From positions 1 to 29,684 of the forward strand of contig CAMLNA010000043.1 in assembly GCA_946481025.1 (NCBI GenBank): a DNA stretch of 29,684 nucleotides, read 5' to 3'. The notes beneath the pieces are model-generated. The model searched no databases, had not been told where the DNA came from, and saw nothing but the letters and a program-made list of their open reading frames with translations. A program made the translations under genes and the position numbers. Of this stretch, positions 13,590 to 23,105 are shown one piece after another (position 1 is the first letter of the stretch; every line of letters begins with the position of its first letter). The DNA comes from an uncultured Rivibacter sp. (lineage in GTDB: Bacteria; Pseudomonadota; Gammaproteobacteria; Burkholderiales; Burkholderiaceae).

Positions 13590-16500
13590 ATGTGTGCGTT
13601 CCCGGTCGACATGGGTGGAGGCGGCGTGCGTGCCATGCCGGTGCCGGTGGCCGCGCCCCGCCACCAGCCCAACGGCGGCGGACCCCAGCCGGGCGCCGGC
13701 TCGGACGCGGCCGACCGGGCGGCCGAGCTGCAGCGCCAGCTCGAGGCGCTGCTGGCGCGGCTGCGCGAGGCGCAGCGCCAGGCCGAGGCGGCACGCAAGC
13801 GCGCCCTCGAAGCGCAGCGGCGCGCGCAAGAGGCGCAAAAGCGCGCCGAGGCCGCCGAGGCGCAGGCCGAGCGCACGCAGAAGCTCGCCGACCAGAACGC
13901 CGCACGCCGCGAGCGCCAGCAATACCAGCTCGAAGACGCCAAGTTCAAGAAGGAAAGCGCGGCAGCCGAGCTGCACGAGAAGGACGCCGAGCTGCTGCAG
14001 GCCAAGGTCGACCAGAAGCGCGAGCAGAAGAGCGACGGCAAGTCGTCGGCCGAGGCCGACCGCAAGGTCGAGCAGGCACAGGCGCGGTTCGACGAGGCGA
14101 AGGAGACCTCCGCGCTGTCGGACCAGTACGAGCAGTGGCAGCAGGCCGAGACGAAAGCCGTGCAGGCCGAGGCCGCGGCGCCGGGCAAGGCGCCGGCTGC
14201 CGACGCGCCGAGCACGACCGAGCTGCGCACCCAGGCCGATGCGCTGCGCGACAAGTTCAAGGACGCGGTGGGCGCCGAGGTGCAGCAGGAGCTGTTCGCA
14301 GGCGACGCGCCGAAAAGCGGCAGCACCGCCGCCGGCTCGCCGCTGGAGCAGCTGCTGCAGGTGGCGCCGTTTCCGAAACAGGCCGAGGGCCAGGGCACGC
14401 CGGTGCAGCGCACGCTCGCGGCCATCGCCGAAGGCAGCAGCGTGGCCCAGGTGGCCAGGGACCGCGGCATCAGCCAGGCCGAGCTGGTGGCCGAAGCGCG
14501 CCGCGCCGGCATCGAGATCACGTCCGAGGAGGCCGGCGGCGGCGAGGTGCAGATCACCCGGCTGAAGCAGGGCAGCACCGAGGTCACCTACAGCCACGAC
14601 CTGCAGCACGACGTGGTGAGCGTCGAAGGCTCCTATGCCGACGCCGGCGCGCCCGGCGGGCGCCAGAAGGTCTCGGCCTCCGAAGACGGCAATGGCCAGA
14701 TCCGCCAGACCGGGCAGGACGCGAAGACGGGCGACACGGTCACGCACGTGATCGACACCCGCACCGGCACGCGCACCGACATCGTGGTGGGGGCCGACGG
14801 GCGCCGCACGGAAACCACCACCGAGCTCCTCGGTGCGCCGGTCACGCACAGCGTGCAGGCCGGCGAAAGTCCGCTGGGCATCGCCAAGAACGCCGGGCTC
14901 TCGCCCGAGCAGCTGGTGGCGCTCAACCCCAGGCTGCTCGAAGGCAAGCCGCTGCAGGTGGGCGACGAGCTGGTGCTCGCCGGCCGCCACACCACCGTGA
15001 AGGAGTTCAAGGCCGACGGCAGCCGGGTGGAGACCACCATCGAAAGCGACGGCACCAAGCAGGTCGATCTGGTGGCCGAGAGCGGCCGCCGCAGCACGCT
15101 CGAAGGCGAACCGCAGGCGAAGGACGAGAACACGAAGGCGGTGCGCAAGGGGCTGTTCGAAGACGGCAAGACGGTGGCGCAGGTCGCCAAGGAGCTCGGG
15201 ATCAGCGAGCAGCGCGTGCTCGGCAGCCTGGACGCGGGCACGGTCGAGGAGGTGGCCCCCACCTCCGACAACGGCGACGTGAGCACGCGCCGCCTGTACG
15301 ACCCGGCCACCAACACCATGGTGATCGAGACCTACGACCACAAGAACGACGCCGCCCAGCGCCGCGTGATCGGACCCGATCAGGTGTTCAAGGTCACCGT
15401 GGTCGACGAAAAGGGCAAGAGCAGCGTCCAGGAAGTGAAGGGCGGGCTGGGTTATGCGTACTCGATCGCCGACCAGAAGCGCGAGCACGCCGCCGGCGTG
15501 GGCCAGCGCATCCGCGATCTCGACCAGACCATCCGCCTGTACAACAAGATGGGCGAGCCGACCGGCGACCTGTACGCGCAGCGCAAGGCGCTGGTCCAGC
15601 AGCACGACGCGCTGAAGCAGCAGGCCAGCGTGCAGCAGGGCAAGGCCACGCAGGTGCAGATCGCGCAGCAGCAGGCCCAGGCCGACAAGCTGGCCTCCGA
15701 CCTCTACCTCGCCAAGACCTATGGCGTGCCGGGCAGCAAGGAGCAGAAGGAAGCCGCCGCCCTGTTCGACCAGGTGATCGGCGTGGTGGACCAGCTGGAC
15801 CGCCTGAGCGTCTCGGCGGCCAAGGACGTGACGCTGCTCGAGGCGACGCGAGACCTCAGTGCCGCCAGGACCGCCGACGCGGAGGCCGAAGCGGCGCTCG
15901 AGGCCGAGTACCAGCGCTGGAAGGAAGACGTCTGGACCTGGGGCAGCGTGCCCGAGCAGCAGGCCAAGGAACTCAAGGCCGAGGGCAAGAAGCCGCCGGG
16001 GCACGGCATGTACCGCAACGCCCAGGAAGAAGACGAGGCGGCCCGCAAGGCGTTCCTGCAGTCGCAGGAGTTCCTCGACGAAAGCCGTGGCCAGCAGTCC
16101 ACCGGCGGCGAGTTCAGGCACCGCGACGCCTGGCTGGCGCGCAATACCGCGCGCGACGACCTCTACCGCGCCAACGTGGCCTTCAAGGAGGCCTCGGGCG
16201 AGAAGAAGGCGGCCGACCAGCACCTGCTGCAGGGCCAGCTCGACCTGCTGGAACAGCAGAAGGCCGACTGGGCGCGCGCCCACCCCGACGACTTCGAGGG
16301 CGCCGCGCCGCAGCAGCAGGCGATCGACCAGACCGAAAAGGGCATTGCCGACCTGCGCATCGGCCAGCTGCTCGATGCCGAAGATGCGAAGCGCAACAGC
16401 CACATGCTGTCGTTGCCGGCCGACCAGCGCGCCTACCAGTCCAGGCGCGAGGACGCCGAGCGCGACTATGCGAACGACAACCGCGAGCGCCTGGCCGGCG

Positions 16501-19500
16501 TGAGCCACCAGGTCACCGTGATCGAGAACGCCGACGCGAGCGAGGACGCGCAGGCGGCCCAGGCCTACAAGGAGCGCTGGGCCAAGGCGAACCCGACGCT
16601 GCAGAAGGAGCTCGACACGCTCGCCGGCACGCACACCACGAACCCGCGCATGGCCGATGCGCTGATCGAGCAGCGCGAGGAGATCCTCACCGGCACGAAG
16701 CAAGGGCGGCAGCTCGACCTGGCGCTGGACACCATCGAGAACGCGAAGGTGCAGCTGGCCGGGCAGGGCGCCGAGGACGACAAGCTCATCGGCGGTGATC
16801 TCGAGAACATCGAGAAGGGCATCGACCGCCACAGCTTCATCCGCGACGGCTGGTCGGCCATGTTCGGCGACGCGTCCGACGACGCGAAGGAATACACCCA
16901 GGAGCAGCGCGACGCCCTGCGCTCGCTGCGCGACGACCTCGAGAACGACCGCATCACCGTCAGCGAGTTCGCCGACAAGCGTGCCGCGCTGATGGGCCGC
17001 TATGGCCAGGAAGCGGCCGAGCATGCCGAGAACATCGAGGACAGCGACGGCACCTGGGCGGTGGTCGACGAGGCGGTGCGCACCACCGCCATCGTGGCCG
17101 CCGGCATCGGCACCACGCTGCTCACCGGCGGCAACCTGGCGGCCGGCATCGGTGCGTCGATGGCCGTGGCGACGGTGTGGGACGTGGGCAACGACGTCAA
17201 CGCGATGCGCAAGGGCGAGGACATGAACGCCGACGGCCATTCGTCGGTGGTGAGCCTGGGCGTGAAGCAGGCGTGGAAGGGCGGCGTGACCGGCAAGGAC
17301 GTCTGGAGCGCCATCAAGGACGACACGGTGGACCTGGCCTCCAGCGCGGTGACCGCGGGCGGCGTGGGCGCCGGCATGAAAGCCAGCGCCGCCATCTCCG
17401 CGCGGCTTGGCGGCCGCGAAAGCCTCAACCTCGGCCAGCGTGCGCTCGTGGGTGCCGGCAGCGGCGCGGTGGCGCAGGGGGCCGACGGCGCCGGGCGCAT
17501 CGGCGTCGAGGCGCTGCGGCTGGGCCTGGACGGCAAGCTGGGCAGCGACGAAGCCAACAAGCACCTGGGCGCCACGGCGGTCAACTCGGCCGCAGGCCTG
17601 CTCACCGCGCCCTTCACCGGGGCGATGTCGGGCGCCATCCCGCTCAAGTTCCGCGCTCCGGCCACCGCCCCCGGCGCCGCGCCGGCGGCGCCGCAGCCTT
17701 CCGTGCGCAACCTGTCGGCCCCCGGCGTGGCCGCGCAGTTCGTCAACGACGGCGTGGGCAACCTGGGCACCATGCAGCTGGCCACCTACGTGAACGAAGG
17801 CCGCGGCATGAACAAGGGCGAGGTGATCGCCGCGTCGGTGCAGGGCGTGTCCGGCACGCTGACCAACATCGCGATGCATCCGCGCATGGTGCTGAAGGAG
17901 CGGCCGGTGCCCGACATCCGCGTCGGCATGACGGTGCGCGGCCGCGTCAACACCTACGTACCCGGCGTGGCGCAGCCCACGGTCGGGTCGGTGAGCGCCG
18001 GCCTGGGCACCCGCACGCGCTGGCGCGAGATCCTGCGGGGCGCGGGCGAGAGCATCACCAGCCTCAGCACCGCGCCCTTGAAGGACGCACTGGGCACGCA
18101 GGCCTCGGTGGCCGTGCGGCCCGACGAGCTGCGCCGCCTGAGCGCGATGCAGGGCGGCGTGCACCTGGTGCAGCGCGACACCATCTTCACCGTGTTCTCG
18201 AACAAGCTGATGGGGGTGGTGCGCGGCGACCTGTTCGGCGACGGGACTCCCGGCTACGGCACGCTGGTGCGCAAGGCGCGCGACCTGGGCCCGGCCGCCG
18301 ACGGCTCGGGCCGGGTGGTCGAGCTCACGGTGAGCGTGGACCTGCAGGGCCGCCGCGTGCAGCTCAGGGAAGGGGAGCGCGACTTCTTCGGCCGCACGGC
18401 CGACCAGTCGCCCGACGGCCAGGTGAAGCTGCAGGACAGCCTCATGTACGACCGGGTGATCGAGGACTACCGCTTCACGCCGATGCCGCCGGCGCTGGTG
18501 AAGGCGCTCGGCTTCATCATCAGCCCGTCGGTCGAGCGCCGCACGCAGATCATGCTGAAGGACGCGGCCGGCGCCGGCGACGTGGTGCCCGGCAACTTCT
18601 TCGACCAGTACGCCAAGGTCTTCCGCGATGCGAAGTACCGCGTGCAGGTGGTGGTGCCCGAGGGGCAGCAGTCGCGGCTGCTCGGCCAGGCCGATGCGGC
18701 CACCGTCAAGGCCATGGTGGCCGACGGCAGCATCGACCCGGACAAGACGCTGGTCTACATCCCGCGGTCGGGCGGCAACCATCACCGCACCGCCATCCCC
18801 GGCAAGCCGCTCACCACCACCGAGACCGACCTCACCGGCAAGACCATGCGCGTGCCCGCGCCGGACACCTCCAACGTGTGGGTCGTGTTCGCCGACAACG
18901 CGCCGGAACGCGCGGCCATGGGCGCGCTGTACCGCCTCAAGCAGGCGGCCTGGCAGCGGCTGCCCGAGCGCTTCCAGTATTCGCGCCCGTCGCCGCACCA
19001 CGTGGCCAACATCGGCAACATGATCGACGCGCTCACGGGCGGGCGCGGGCGGCCGTACGGCAATGCATCGGGCCGCTACACCGCCATGGTGGCGCCGGTC
19101 TGGCGCGCGCTCAGCCGCTATTCGCCGGTGAACTTCAGCATGGAGTTCCGCGTGCAGCTCAGCACCCCGGCGCCCTCGGCGGCCAAGGCGGTGCGCAAGG
19201 GCGGCTACCAGGACTACCAGTTCGGCGCGGGCGACGGCGCCACCGCCGTCAAGGTGCCGGGCTGGCTGCCGGGGCTGCTGGAGCGTTCGCTCAACGGGCC
19301 CACGCCCATCCTGCCCAAGGGCGGCGCCGGGCAGCTGCAGCAGCTCTTCAAGACGCTGGAGGGCGCGGCCGGGCCCGCCGAGCGATCCTCGCTCGCGGCC
19401 TTCCGCCGGCAGTACCTGGAGGGCGACACCGCGCCGCTGCGCGACACCGCCCACGTGCGGCGGCCGGTGGCGCAGGCGCTGACCTCGCTGCTGCAGGGCC

Positions 19501-22466
19501 TGCGCCCGGCGGCGGCCGAAACGCAGCCCGGCCAGGCGCCCGCGCTGATGCCGCAGCGCCCGGCGGGCCTGCGCCGCGCCGACCTCAACTACCTGGGCGA
19601 CGGCGAGGTCACCATCAATGGCCGCAAGGTCGACCCGGCCGACATCGAGGTGGCGGTGCCGCCCGAGATGGCGCTGGTGATCGCCGACGAGGCGAACCTG
19701 CCGGATGCCGCCACCATTGCGCAGGGCTTGGCCGCCCGCGGCTACCGCCCCGGCCAGGAAGTCGCGCTGCTGGTGTGTCGCGCCGGCGACCGGGCCGACC
19801 CGGACGCGCCGCTGCCCGATTCGGTGGCGCTGGCGCTCAGCAACCAGCTGGGCGCACGCGTACACGCCATGCGCGGCGAGATCGCGCTGGGCCAGCGCGT
19901 CGAGTTCGACGATGGCGGCGCCGTGGTCGAGCGGCCGCACCTGCCCCTGACCGACGTTTCGGCGAACCGCAGCGCTGCCCATGCCGACCCGAACCATGCG
20001 GCGCAGGCGCGCTACTGGCTGGGCGACCAAGGCCGCGGGCCGCAGCTGGACTCGCCCTTCAACGACACGCTGCGCAGCCGCGGCGCCTGGGTGCGCGAGG
20101 AGTTCGTCGATCCGTTCAACCTGGGCATCGAGGACCGCGTGGTGCGCCTGGCGCCCTTCGACGTGCGCAATGCCGCCGAGGTGCTGCCGCAGCTGACCAG
20201 GCAGCTCGCGGTGAGCCCTGACTTCAACCGCCTGGGCGCCGAGGGCATGGCGCGCAAGTGGGTGCTCGAGATGCAGGCCGGCAAGCGCATCGCCTGCGTG
20301 ATCTACCCGGCCGAAGGCTCGGCGCTGGGGAACAAGCCGCTGGGCATCATCGCCATCCACAAGGAGCCGCTGATCGGCGACAACTATGTGCGCACGCTGC
20401 CGTCCGAAAACTATGTGGGGCGCAAGCCGGCCGGCGAGCTGAACGGCGAGGGCCTGCGCGAGCTGGGCGACGTCTGGCAGTTCTCGACCTACCTCGTGCC
20501 CGACGTCACCGGCAAGGACTCGGTGTTCCCGCAGGGCGCGGTCAACATGGCGGCCAAGCGCCAGCTGATGGCGCTGGCCCTGCAGCAGGACCCGGGCATC
20601 GACGCCTTCTATGCCCGCGTGCACGCCGGCGCGCCCGAGGCAGTGGACGTGGCGGGCGTGCTGCAGCCGCGCGAGCCGGCGAACGGGCCCAGCCTGGGCA
20701 GCCAGGAGAGCATGGCCGGCAAGGGGCCGCTGGCGCTGGTGCGCGAGGACGGCTCGCCGCTGCGCAGCCGCGAGTTCCCCGAAGGTCGGCCGCAGCGCGA
20801 CGTGGCCATCTTCGAGACGCCGGCGCAGCGCTTCACCGAAGAGGGCGAGGGCACCCAGGCCTACCGCCAGAAGATCAGCGACCGCATCGACGCCCAGGCC
20901 GACCCGTCGCGCTGGATCGGCGTGGAAGAGCCGCCGGCGCCCGCGCCGCGCCACCTGCAGGTCGAGGACCGCACGGTCAGCCTGGAGCGCTTCAGCCTCG
21001 ACAACGCGCGCGACGCGATCGCCGGCGCCGCGCCCGGCCTGCGCGAGTTCAGCCCCGAGTTCAACCGCCTGGGCGCCGACGGCATGGCGGCCAAGTGGGT
21101 GCGCGAGATCGAGGAAGGCACCCGCATCGCGTTCGTGATCTACCCGCCCGAAGGCTCGGCGCTGCCGCGCACGCCGCAGGGGATCATCGCCATCCACAAG
21201 GAGGCGCTGCTCGGCGACGGCTTCATCGACACCGCGCCGGTCGAGGTGTATGCCGGCCGCAAGCCCGCGGGCCGGATGAGCGAGGCCCAGCTGCGCGCGC
21301 TCGGCGACGTGTGGCAGTTCTCCACCTACCTCAATCCCGGCAAGGGGTCGGCCTTCCCCGGCGGCGTGGTGAACATGGCGGCCAAGCAGGACCTGATGGC
21401 GCAGGCCGCGCAGATGCTGGCCGCGCGCGGCGAGCCGGTGCCGGCGTTCTATGCGCGGGTGCATGCCGGCGCGCCGGAGGCCGTCTCGCCGGTGGACGGC
21501 GCCCTGCATGCGCCCGAAAAGGGCAACGGCCCGAGCCTGGGCAGCCAGGAGACCATGGCCGGCCGCGGCCCCATCGCGCTGGTGCGCGAGCGCGGCTCGC
21601 CGGTGAAGAGCGAGGCCTTCCCCGACGGCCGGCCCGAGCGCTACGTGGCCATCTACGAAACGCCGGCTCAGCGGTTCGCCCGCCCCGAGGGCGACGAGCC
21701 GCCCGGCGCGGGCACGCTGACCTACCGGCAGAAGATCCTCCAGAAGATCGAGGGCAACGCCGACCCGGCCGCCTGGATGCGCCCGCTCGAGACCCGGCCC
21801 GAGGGCTTGCGCACGGCCGACCTGAACTACCTGCGCGATGGCGAGGTCACCGTCGACGGCCGGCCGGTGTCGCCGCAGGACGTGGCGGTGGCCGCACCGG
21901 CGGACGGCTTCGTGGTGATGGCCGATGCCGCCCGCCTGCCCGCCCTGGACCGCCTGGTGGCCGACATGCGGTCGGCCGGCTACCGGCCCGGCCAGGAGGT
22001 GGTGCTCTACGTGGGCCATGCCGGCGAACGGGCGCAGGGCGCGGGCGGCTGGGCCGATGCCACCTCGCTCGCGCTGGCCAACCGGCTGGGCGCGCGGGTG
22101 CATGCCGTGCAGGGCGAGCTGGCGCTCAAGGGCGTTGCCATCGCGGCGAAGGGGCCGGTGGCCGACCGGCCGCTGCTGCCGGTGGTCGAGGTGCCCGCCC
22201 ACGCGACGCTGGACCCGGACCTGGCCATGCAGCAGCGCTACTGGCTCGACCCGCAACACCGCGGCCCGCAGCTCAGCGCTCCGTTCGGTGCGGCCAGCCG
22301 CGTGCTGGGCGCCTGGGTCGACGACGGCCAGGTCGATCCGCTGTCGCTGGGCCGGCAGCGGCCGGCGCCCGGTGGCGTTCTGGACCTGCTGGACCCGCGC
22401 GGCAGCCAGGGCGACTCGGCGGCGCGCTTCCTGCGTGGCGGCGACGAAGGGCCGCGAGCGACCTGA
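13590..22466 (+). CDS. Giant LysM-containing modular protein
   Basis: A 2958-residue protein of unknown function. The start at 13590 has the ribosome site AAAGGAA. An open frame upstream to 13422 lacks one. Order of parts: a Gly-rich start without a signal peptide; charged coiled coils (about 38-197); a helix-turn-helix-like repeat, VAQVARDRGISQAELVAEAR (about 283-302); LysM (about 418-465); a similar VAQVAKELGISEQRVLGSLD (near 530-549); long Gln/Ala/Glu-rich helices (about 620-1150); a Gly/Ala-rich hydrophobic stretch (about 1156-1350) like membrane-active parts of large toxins; an unrecognised middle region; then modules A1 (1991-2180), B1 (2182-2447), B2 (2454-2734), A2 (2737-2921). LysM usually binds peptidoglycan. 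A large secreted effector or surface protein is my inference. No secretion or immunity gene is adjacent. The frame is supported by LysM and by duplication at protein level. Confidence 0.85.
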   Translation: MCAFPVDMGGGGVRAMPVPVAAPRHQPNGGGPQPGAGSDAADRAAELQRQLEALLARLREAQRQAEAARKRALEAQRRAQEAQKRAEAAEAQAERTQKLADQNAARRERQQYQLEDAKFKKESAAAELHEKDAELLQAKVDQKREQKSDGKSSAEADRKVEQAQARFDEAKETSALSDQYEQWQQAETKAVQAEAAAPGKAPAADAPSTTELRTQADALRDKFKDAVGAEVQQELFAGDAPKSGSTAAGSPLEQLLQVAPFPKQAEGQGTPVQRTLAAIAEGSSVAQVARDRGISQAELVAEARRAGIEITSEEAGGGEVQITRLKQGSTEVTYSHDLQHDVVSVEGSYADAGAPGGRQKVSASEDGNGQIRQTGQDAKTGDTVTHVIDTRTGTRTDIVVGADGRRTETTTELLGAPVTHSVQAGESPLGIAKNAGLSPEQLVALNPRLLEGKPLQVGDELVLAGRHTTVKEFKADGSRVETTIESDGTKQVDLVAESGRRSTLEGEPQAKDENTKAVRKGLFEDGKTVAQVAKELGISEQRVLGSLDAGTVEEVAPTSDNGDVSTRRLYDPATNTMVIETYDHKNDAAQRRVIGPDQVFKVTVVDEKGKSSVQEVKGGLGYAYSIADQKREHAAGVGQRIRDLDQTIRLYNKMGEPTGDLYAQRKALVQQHDALKQQASVQQGKATQVQIAQQQAQADKLASDLYLAKTYGVPGSKEQKEAAALFDQVIGVVDQLDRLSVSAAKDVTLLEATRDLSAARTADAEAEAALEAEYQRWKEDVWTWGSVPEQQAKELKAEGKKPPGHGMYRNAQEEDEAARKAFLQSQEFLDESRGQQSTGGEFRHRDAWLARNTARDDLYRANVAFKEASGEKKAADQHLLQGQLDLLEQQKADWARAHPDDFEGAAPQQQAIDQTEKGIADLRIGQLLDAEDAKRNSHMLSLPADQRAYQSRREDAERDYANDNRERLAGVSHQVTVIENADASEDAQAAQAYKERWAKANPTLQKELDTLAGTHTTNPRMADALIEQREEILTGTKQGRQLDLALDTIENAKVQLAGQGAEDDKLIGGDLENIEKGIDRHSFIRDGWSAMFGDASDDAKEYTQEQRDALRSLRDDLENDRITVSEFADKRAALMGRYGQEAAEHAENIEDSDGTWAVVDEAVRTTAIVAAGIGTTLLTGGNLAAGIGASMAVATVWDVGNDVNAMRKGEDMNADGHSSVVSLGVKQAWKGGVTGKDVWSAIKDDTVDLASSAVTAGGVGAGMKASAAISARLGGRESLNLGQRALVGAGSGAVAQGADGAGRIGVEALRLGLDGKLGSDEANKHLGATAVNSAAGLLTAPFTGAMSGAIPLKFRAPATAPGAAPAAPQPSVRNLSAPGVAAQFVNDGVGNLGTMQLATYVNEGRGMNKGEVIAASVQGVSGTLTNIAMHPRMVLKERPVPDIRVGMTVRGRVNTYVPGVAQPTVGSVSAGLGTRTRWREILRGAGESITSLSTAPLKDALGTQASVAVRPDELRRLSAMQGGVHLVQRDTIFTVFSNKLMGVVRGDLFGDGTPGYGTLVRKARDLGPAADGSGRVVELTVSVDLQGRRVQLREGERDFFGRTADQSPDGQVKLQDSLMYDRVIEDYRFTPMPPALVKALGFIISPSVERRTQIMLKDAAGAGDVVPGNFFDQYAKVFRDAKYRVQVVVPEGQQSRLLGQADAATVKAMVADGSIDPDKTLVYIPRSGGNHHRTAIPGKPLTTTETDLTGKTMRVPAPDTSNVWVVFADNAPERAAMGALYRLKQAAWQRLPERFQYSRPSPHHVANIGNMIDALTGGRGRPYGNASGRYTAMVAPVWRALSRYSPVNFSMEFRVQLSTPAPSAAKAVRKGGYQDYQFGAGDGATAVKVPGWLPGLLERSLNGPTPILPKGGAGQLQQLFKTLEGAAGPAERSSLAAFRRQYLEGDTAPLRDTAHVRRPVAQALTSLLQGLRPAAAETQPGQAPALMPQRPAGLRRADLNYLGDGEVTINGRKVDPADIEVAVPPEMALVIADEANLPDAATIAQGLAARGYRPGQEVALLVCRAGDRADPDAPLPDSVALALSNQLGARVHAMRGEIALGQRVEFDDGGAVVERPHLPLTDVSANRSAAHADPNHAAQARYWLGDQGRGPQLDSPFNDTLRSRGAWVREEFVDPFNLGIEDRVVRLAPFDVRNAAEVLPQLTRQLAVSPDFNRLGAEGMARKWVLEMQAGKRIACVIYPAEGSALGNKPLGIIAIHKEPLIGDNYVRTLPSENYVGRKPAGELNGEGLRELGDVWQFSTYLVPDVTGKDSVFPQGAVNMAAKRQLMALALQQDPGIDAFYARVHAGAPEAVDVAGVLQPREPANGPSLGSQESMAGKGPLALVREDGSPLRSREFPEGRPQRDVAIFETPAQRFTEEGEGTQAYRQKISDRIDAQADPSRWIGVEEPPAPAPRHLQVEDRTVSLERFSLDNARDAIAGAAPGLREFSPEFNRLGADGMAAKWVREIEEGTRIAFVIYPPEGSALPRTPQGIIAIHKEALLGDGFIDTAPVEVYAGRKPAGRMSEAQLRALGDVWQFSTYLNPGKGSAFPGGVVNMAAKQDLMAQAAQMLAARGEPVPAFYARVHAGAPEAVSPVDGALHAPEKGNGPSLGSQETMAGRGPIALVRERGSPVKSEAFPDGRPERYVAIYETPAQRFARPEGDEPPGAGTLTYRQKILQKIEGNADPAAWMRPLETRPEGLRTADLNYLRDGEVTVDGRPVSPQDVAVAAPADGFVVMADAARLPALDRLVADMRSAGYRPGQEVVLYVGHAGERAQGAGGWADATSLALANRLGARVHAVQGELALKGVAIAAKGPVADRPLLPVVEVPAHATLDPDLAMQQRYWLDPQHRGPQLSAPFGAASRVLGAWVDDGQVDPLSLGRQRPAPGGVLDLLDPRGSQGDSAARFLRGGDEGPRAT
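19560..20129 (+). repeat. Module A, copy 1 of the giant gene
   Basis: This encodes about residues 1991-2180, beginning GLRRADLNYLGDGEVTINGR and continuing GYRPGQEVALLVCRAG, LGARVHAMRGEIAL and a segment ending WVREEFVDPFNLG. The second copy is at 21798-22352. The pattern of a strand ending in C-x-A-G followed by a helix and LGARVHA recalls a module seen in polymorphic toxins, but I cannot name it with certainty. Confidence 0.7.
20133..20930 (+). repeat. Module B, copy 1 of the giant gene
   Basis: This encodes about residues 2182-2447. Landmarks shared with copy 2 are FNRLGAEGMARKWV, GIIAIHKE, LGDVWQFSTYL, VNMAAK, FYARVHAGAPEAV and GPSLGSQESMAG. The strand-helix order weakly resembles an acyltransferase fold, which is speculative. 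Confidence 0.7.
20949..21790 (+). repeat. Module B, copy 2 of the giant gene
   Basis: This encodes about residues 2454-2734 and lies directly after copy 1. Landmarks are FNRLGADGMAAKWV, GIIAIHKE, LGDVWQFSTYL, VNMAAK, FYARVHAGAPEAV and GPSLGSQETMAG. The two copies are alike at protein level but clearly diverged, so the duplication is not recent. Confidence 0.7.
21798..22352 (+). repeat. Module A, copy 2 of the giant gene
   Basis: This encodes about residues 2737-2921, beginning GLRTADLNYLRDGEVTVDGR. The cysteine of copy 1 (LLVCRAG) is replaced here by glycine (LYVGHAG). It is followed by LGARVHAVQGELAL and WVDDGQVDPLSLG. The protein ends 37 residues later. Confidence 0.7.
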
Positions 22467-22477
22467 CGCGAGGCATC

Positions 22478-22498
22478 GCGCCCCCGGAACGGGGGCGC
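22478..22498 (+). terminator. Strong GC hairpin after the giant gene
   Basis: GCGCCCCCG at 22478-22486 and CGGGGGCGC at 22490-22498 make a perfect 9-bp stem around a GAA loop, 11 bp past the stop codon. No T-tract follows. It probably separates the giant gene from the next operon. Confidence 0.65.
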
Positions 22499-22608
22499 CC
22501 GTGACGAACTCACGGGCCGCAAGGAATACGGCGCAAACCCGTCATGGGGTCGTCATGCCTCGGGTCGGACCGGTGAATACAGTTTTCGCCAGTCCGACGA
22601 GGTAGCAA

Positions 22609-23103
22609 GTGACGTTCGAAACCCTGGCCGCGAAAGCCATGAATGCGGTCATGTCGCGGCAGCGGCACCTGCATGTCGAGGCGGCAACCACCCCCCCTGC
22701 CGCCGCGCTCCACGAGAGTCGATTCCCGGCCGCGGCCGTATCGCCGCCGGATGACGCGGACGCCTTCGAGACGAAGGTGCTGACGCTGGCCAGCTGGCCG
22801 CAGATGCGGCATGTGCCGGCGCAACTGCTGCCGGCCTATGCCCGCGTGTGCGCGCTGCTGGCCTACAACCCGTCGGTCGGCTTCCTGGTGCGCCGCAGGC
22901 TCGGCCTGGACGGCGAAGAAGTGAAGAAGGTCCTCCAGGCGCTGCAGGCGGCCGGCCATCTGCGGGTGACTGTCTGCGACGGCCCGGGCCACGACCTCGA
23001 CCATGGCGACGCTCCGGTCGATGCGATCGCCTTCCCTTGCGATGCCGCGCCGCCGCGCCGCCCCACGCTGTGGAGCCGGTTGCTCCAGAAGCTGCTGGAC
23101 TGA
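22609..23103 (+). CDS. Unknown protein with winged-helix-like C-terminal half
   Basis: First gene of the GTPase/LC7 operon, 164 residues, with a GTG start at 22609 preceded by GAGG. Residues 1-50 are probably disordered. From about 70 to 125 a helical region, YARVCALLAYNPSVGFLVRR then LGLDGEEVKKVLQALQAAGH and LRVTV, has the helix-helix-strand pattern of a winged helix. The end of this stretch, VLQALQAAGHLRVTV, resembles ALFALQREGCIEVRL in the sixth gene of the operon, which supports shared origin. A DNA-binding or a protein-docking role is possible. The GTPase gene starts 2 bp after its stop. I do not recognise a named family. Confidence 0.7.
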   Translation: MTFETLAAKAMNAVMSRQRHLHVEAATTPPAAALHESRFPAAAVSPPDDADAFETKVLTLASWPQMRHVPAQLLPAYARVCALLAYNPSVGFLVRRRLGLDGEEVKKVLQALQAAGHLRVTVCDGPGHDLDHGDAPVDAIAFPCDAAPPRRPTLWSRLLQKLLD

Positions 23104-23105
23104 GC

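Noticed and set aside
13358..16798. A 1146-codon open frame on the plus strand overlapping the giant gene
   Set aside because: The product is a monotonous Arg/Ala/Gly-rich string, while the other frame gives LysM and repeated modules.
17177..20221. A 1014-codon plus-strand frame inside the giant gene
   Set aside because: Arg/Gly/Ala-rich composition without domains. It is an off-frame shadow in high-GC coding DNA.
13557..22259. A 2900-codon open frame antisense to the giant gene
   Set aside because: It is in exact codon register with the sense gene, so it stays open simply because the sense gene avoids TTA, CTA and TCA codons, which are rare at this GC content. Its product is His/Arg/Gly/Ala-rich with no recognisable domain.
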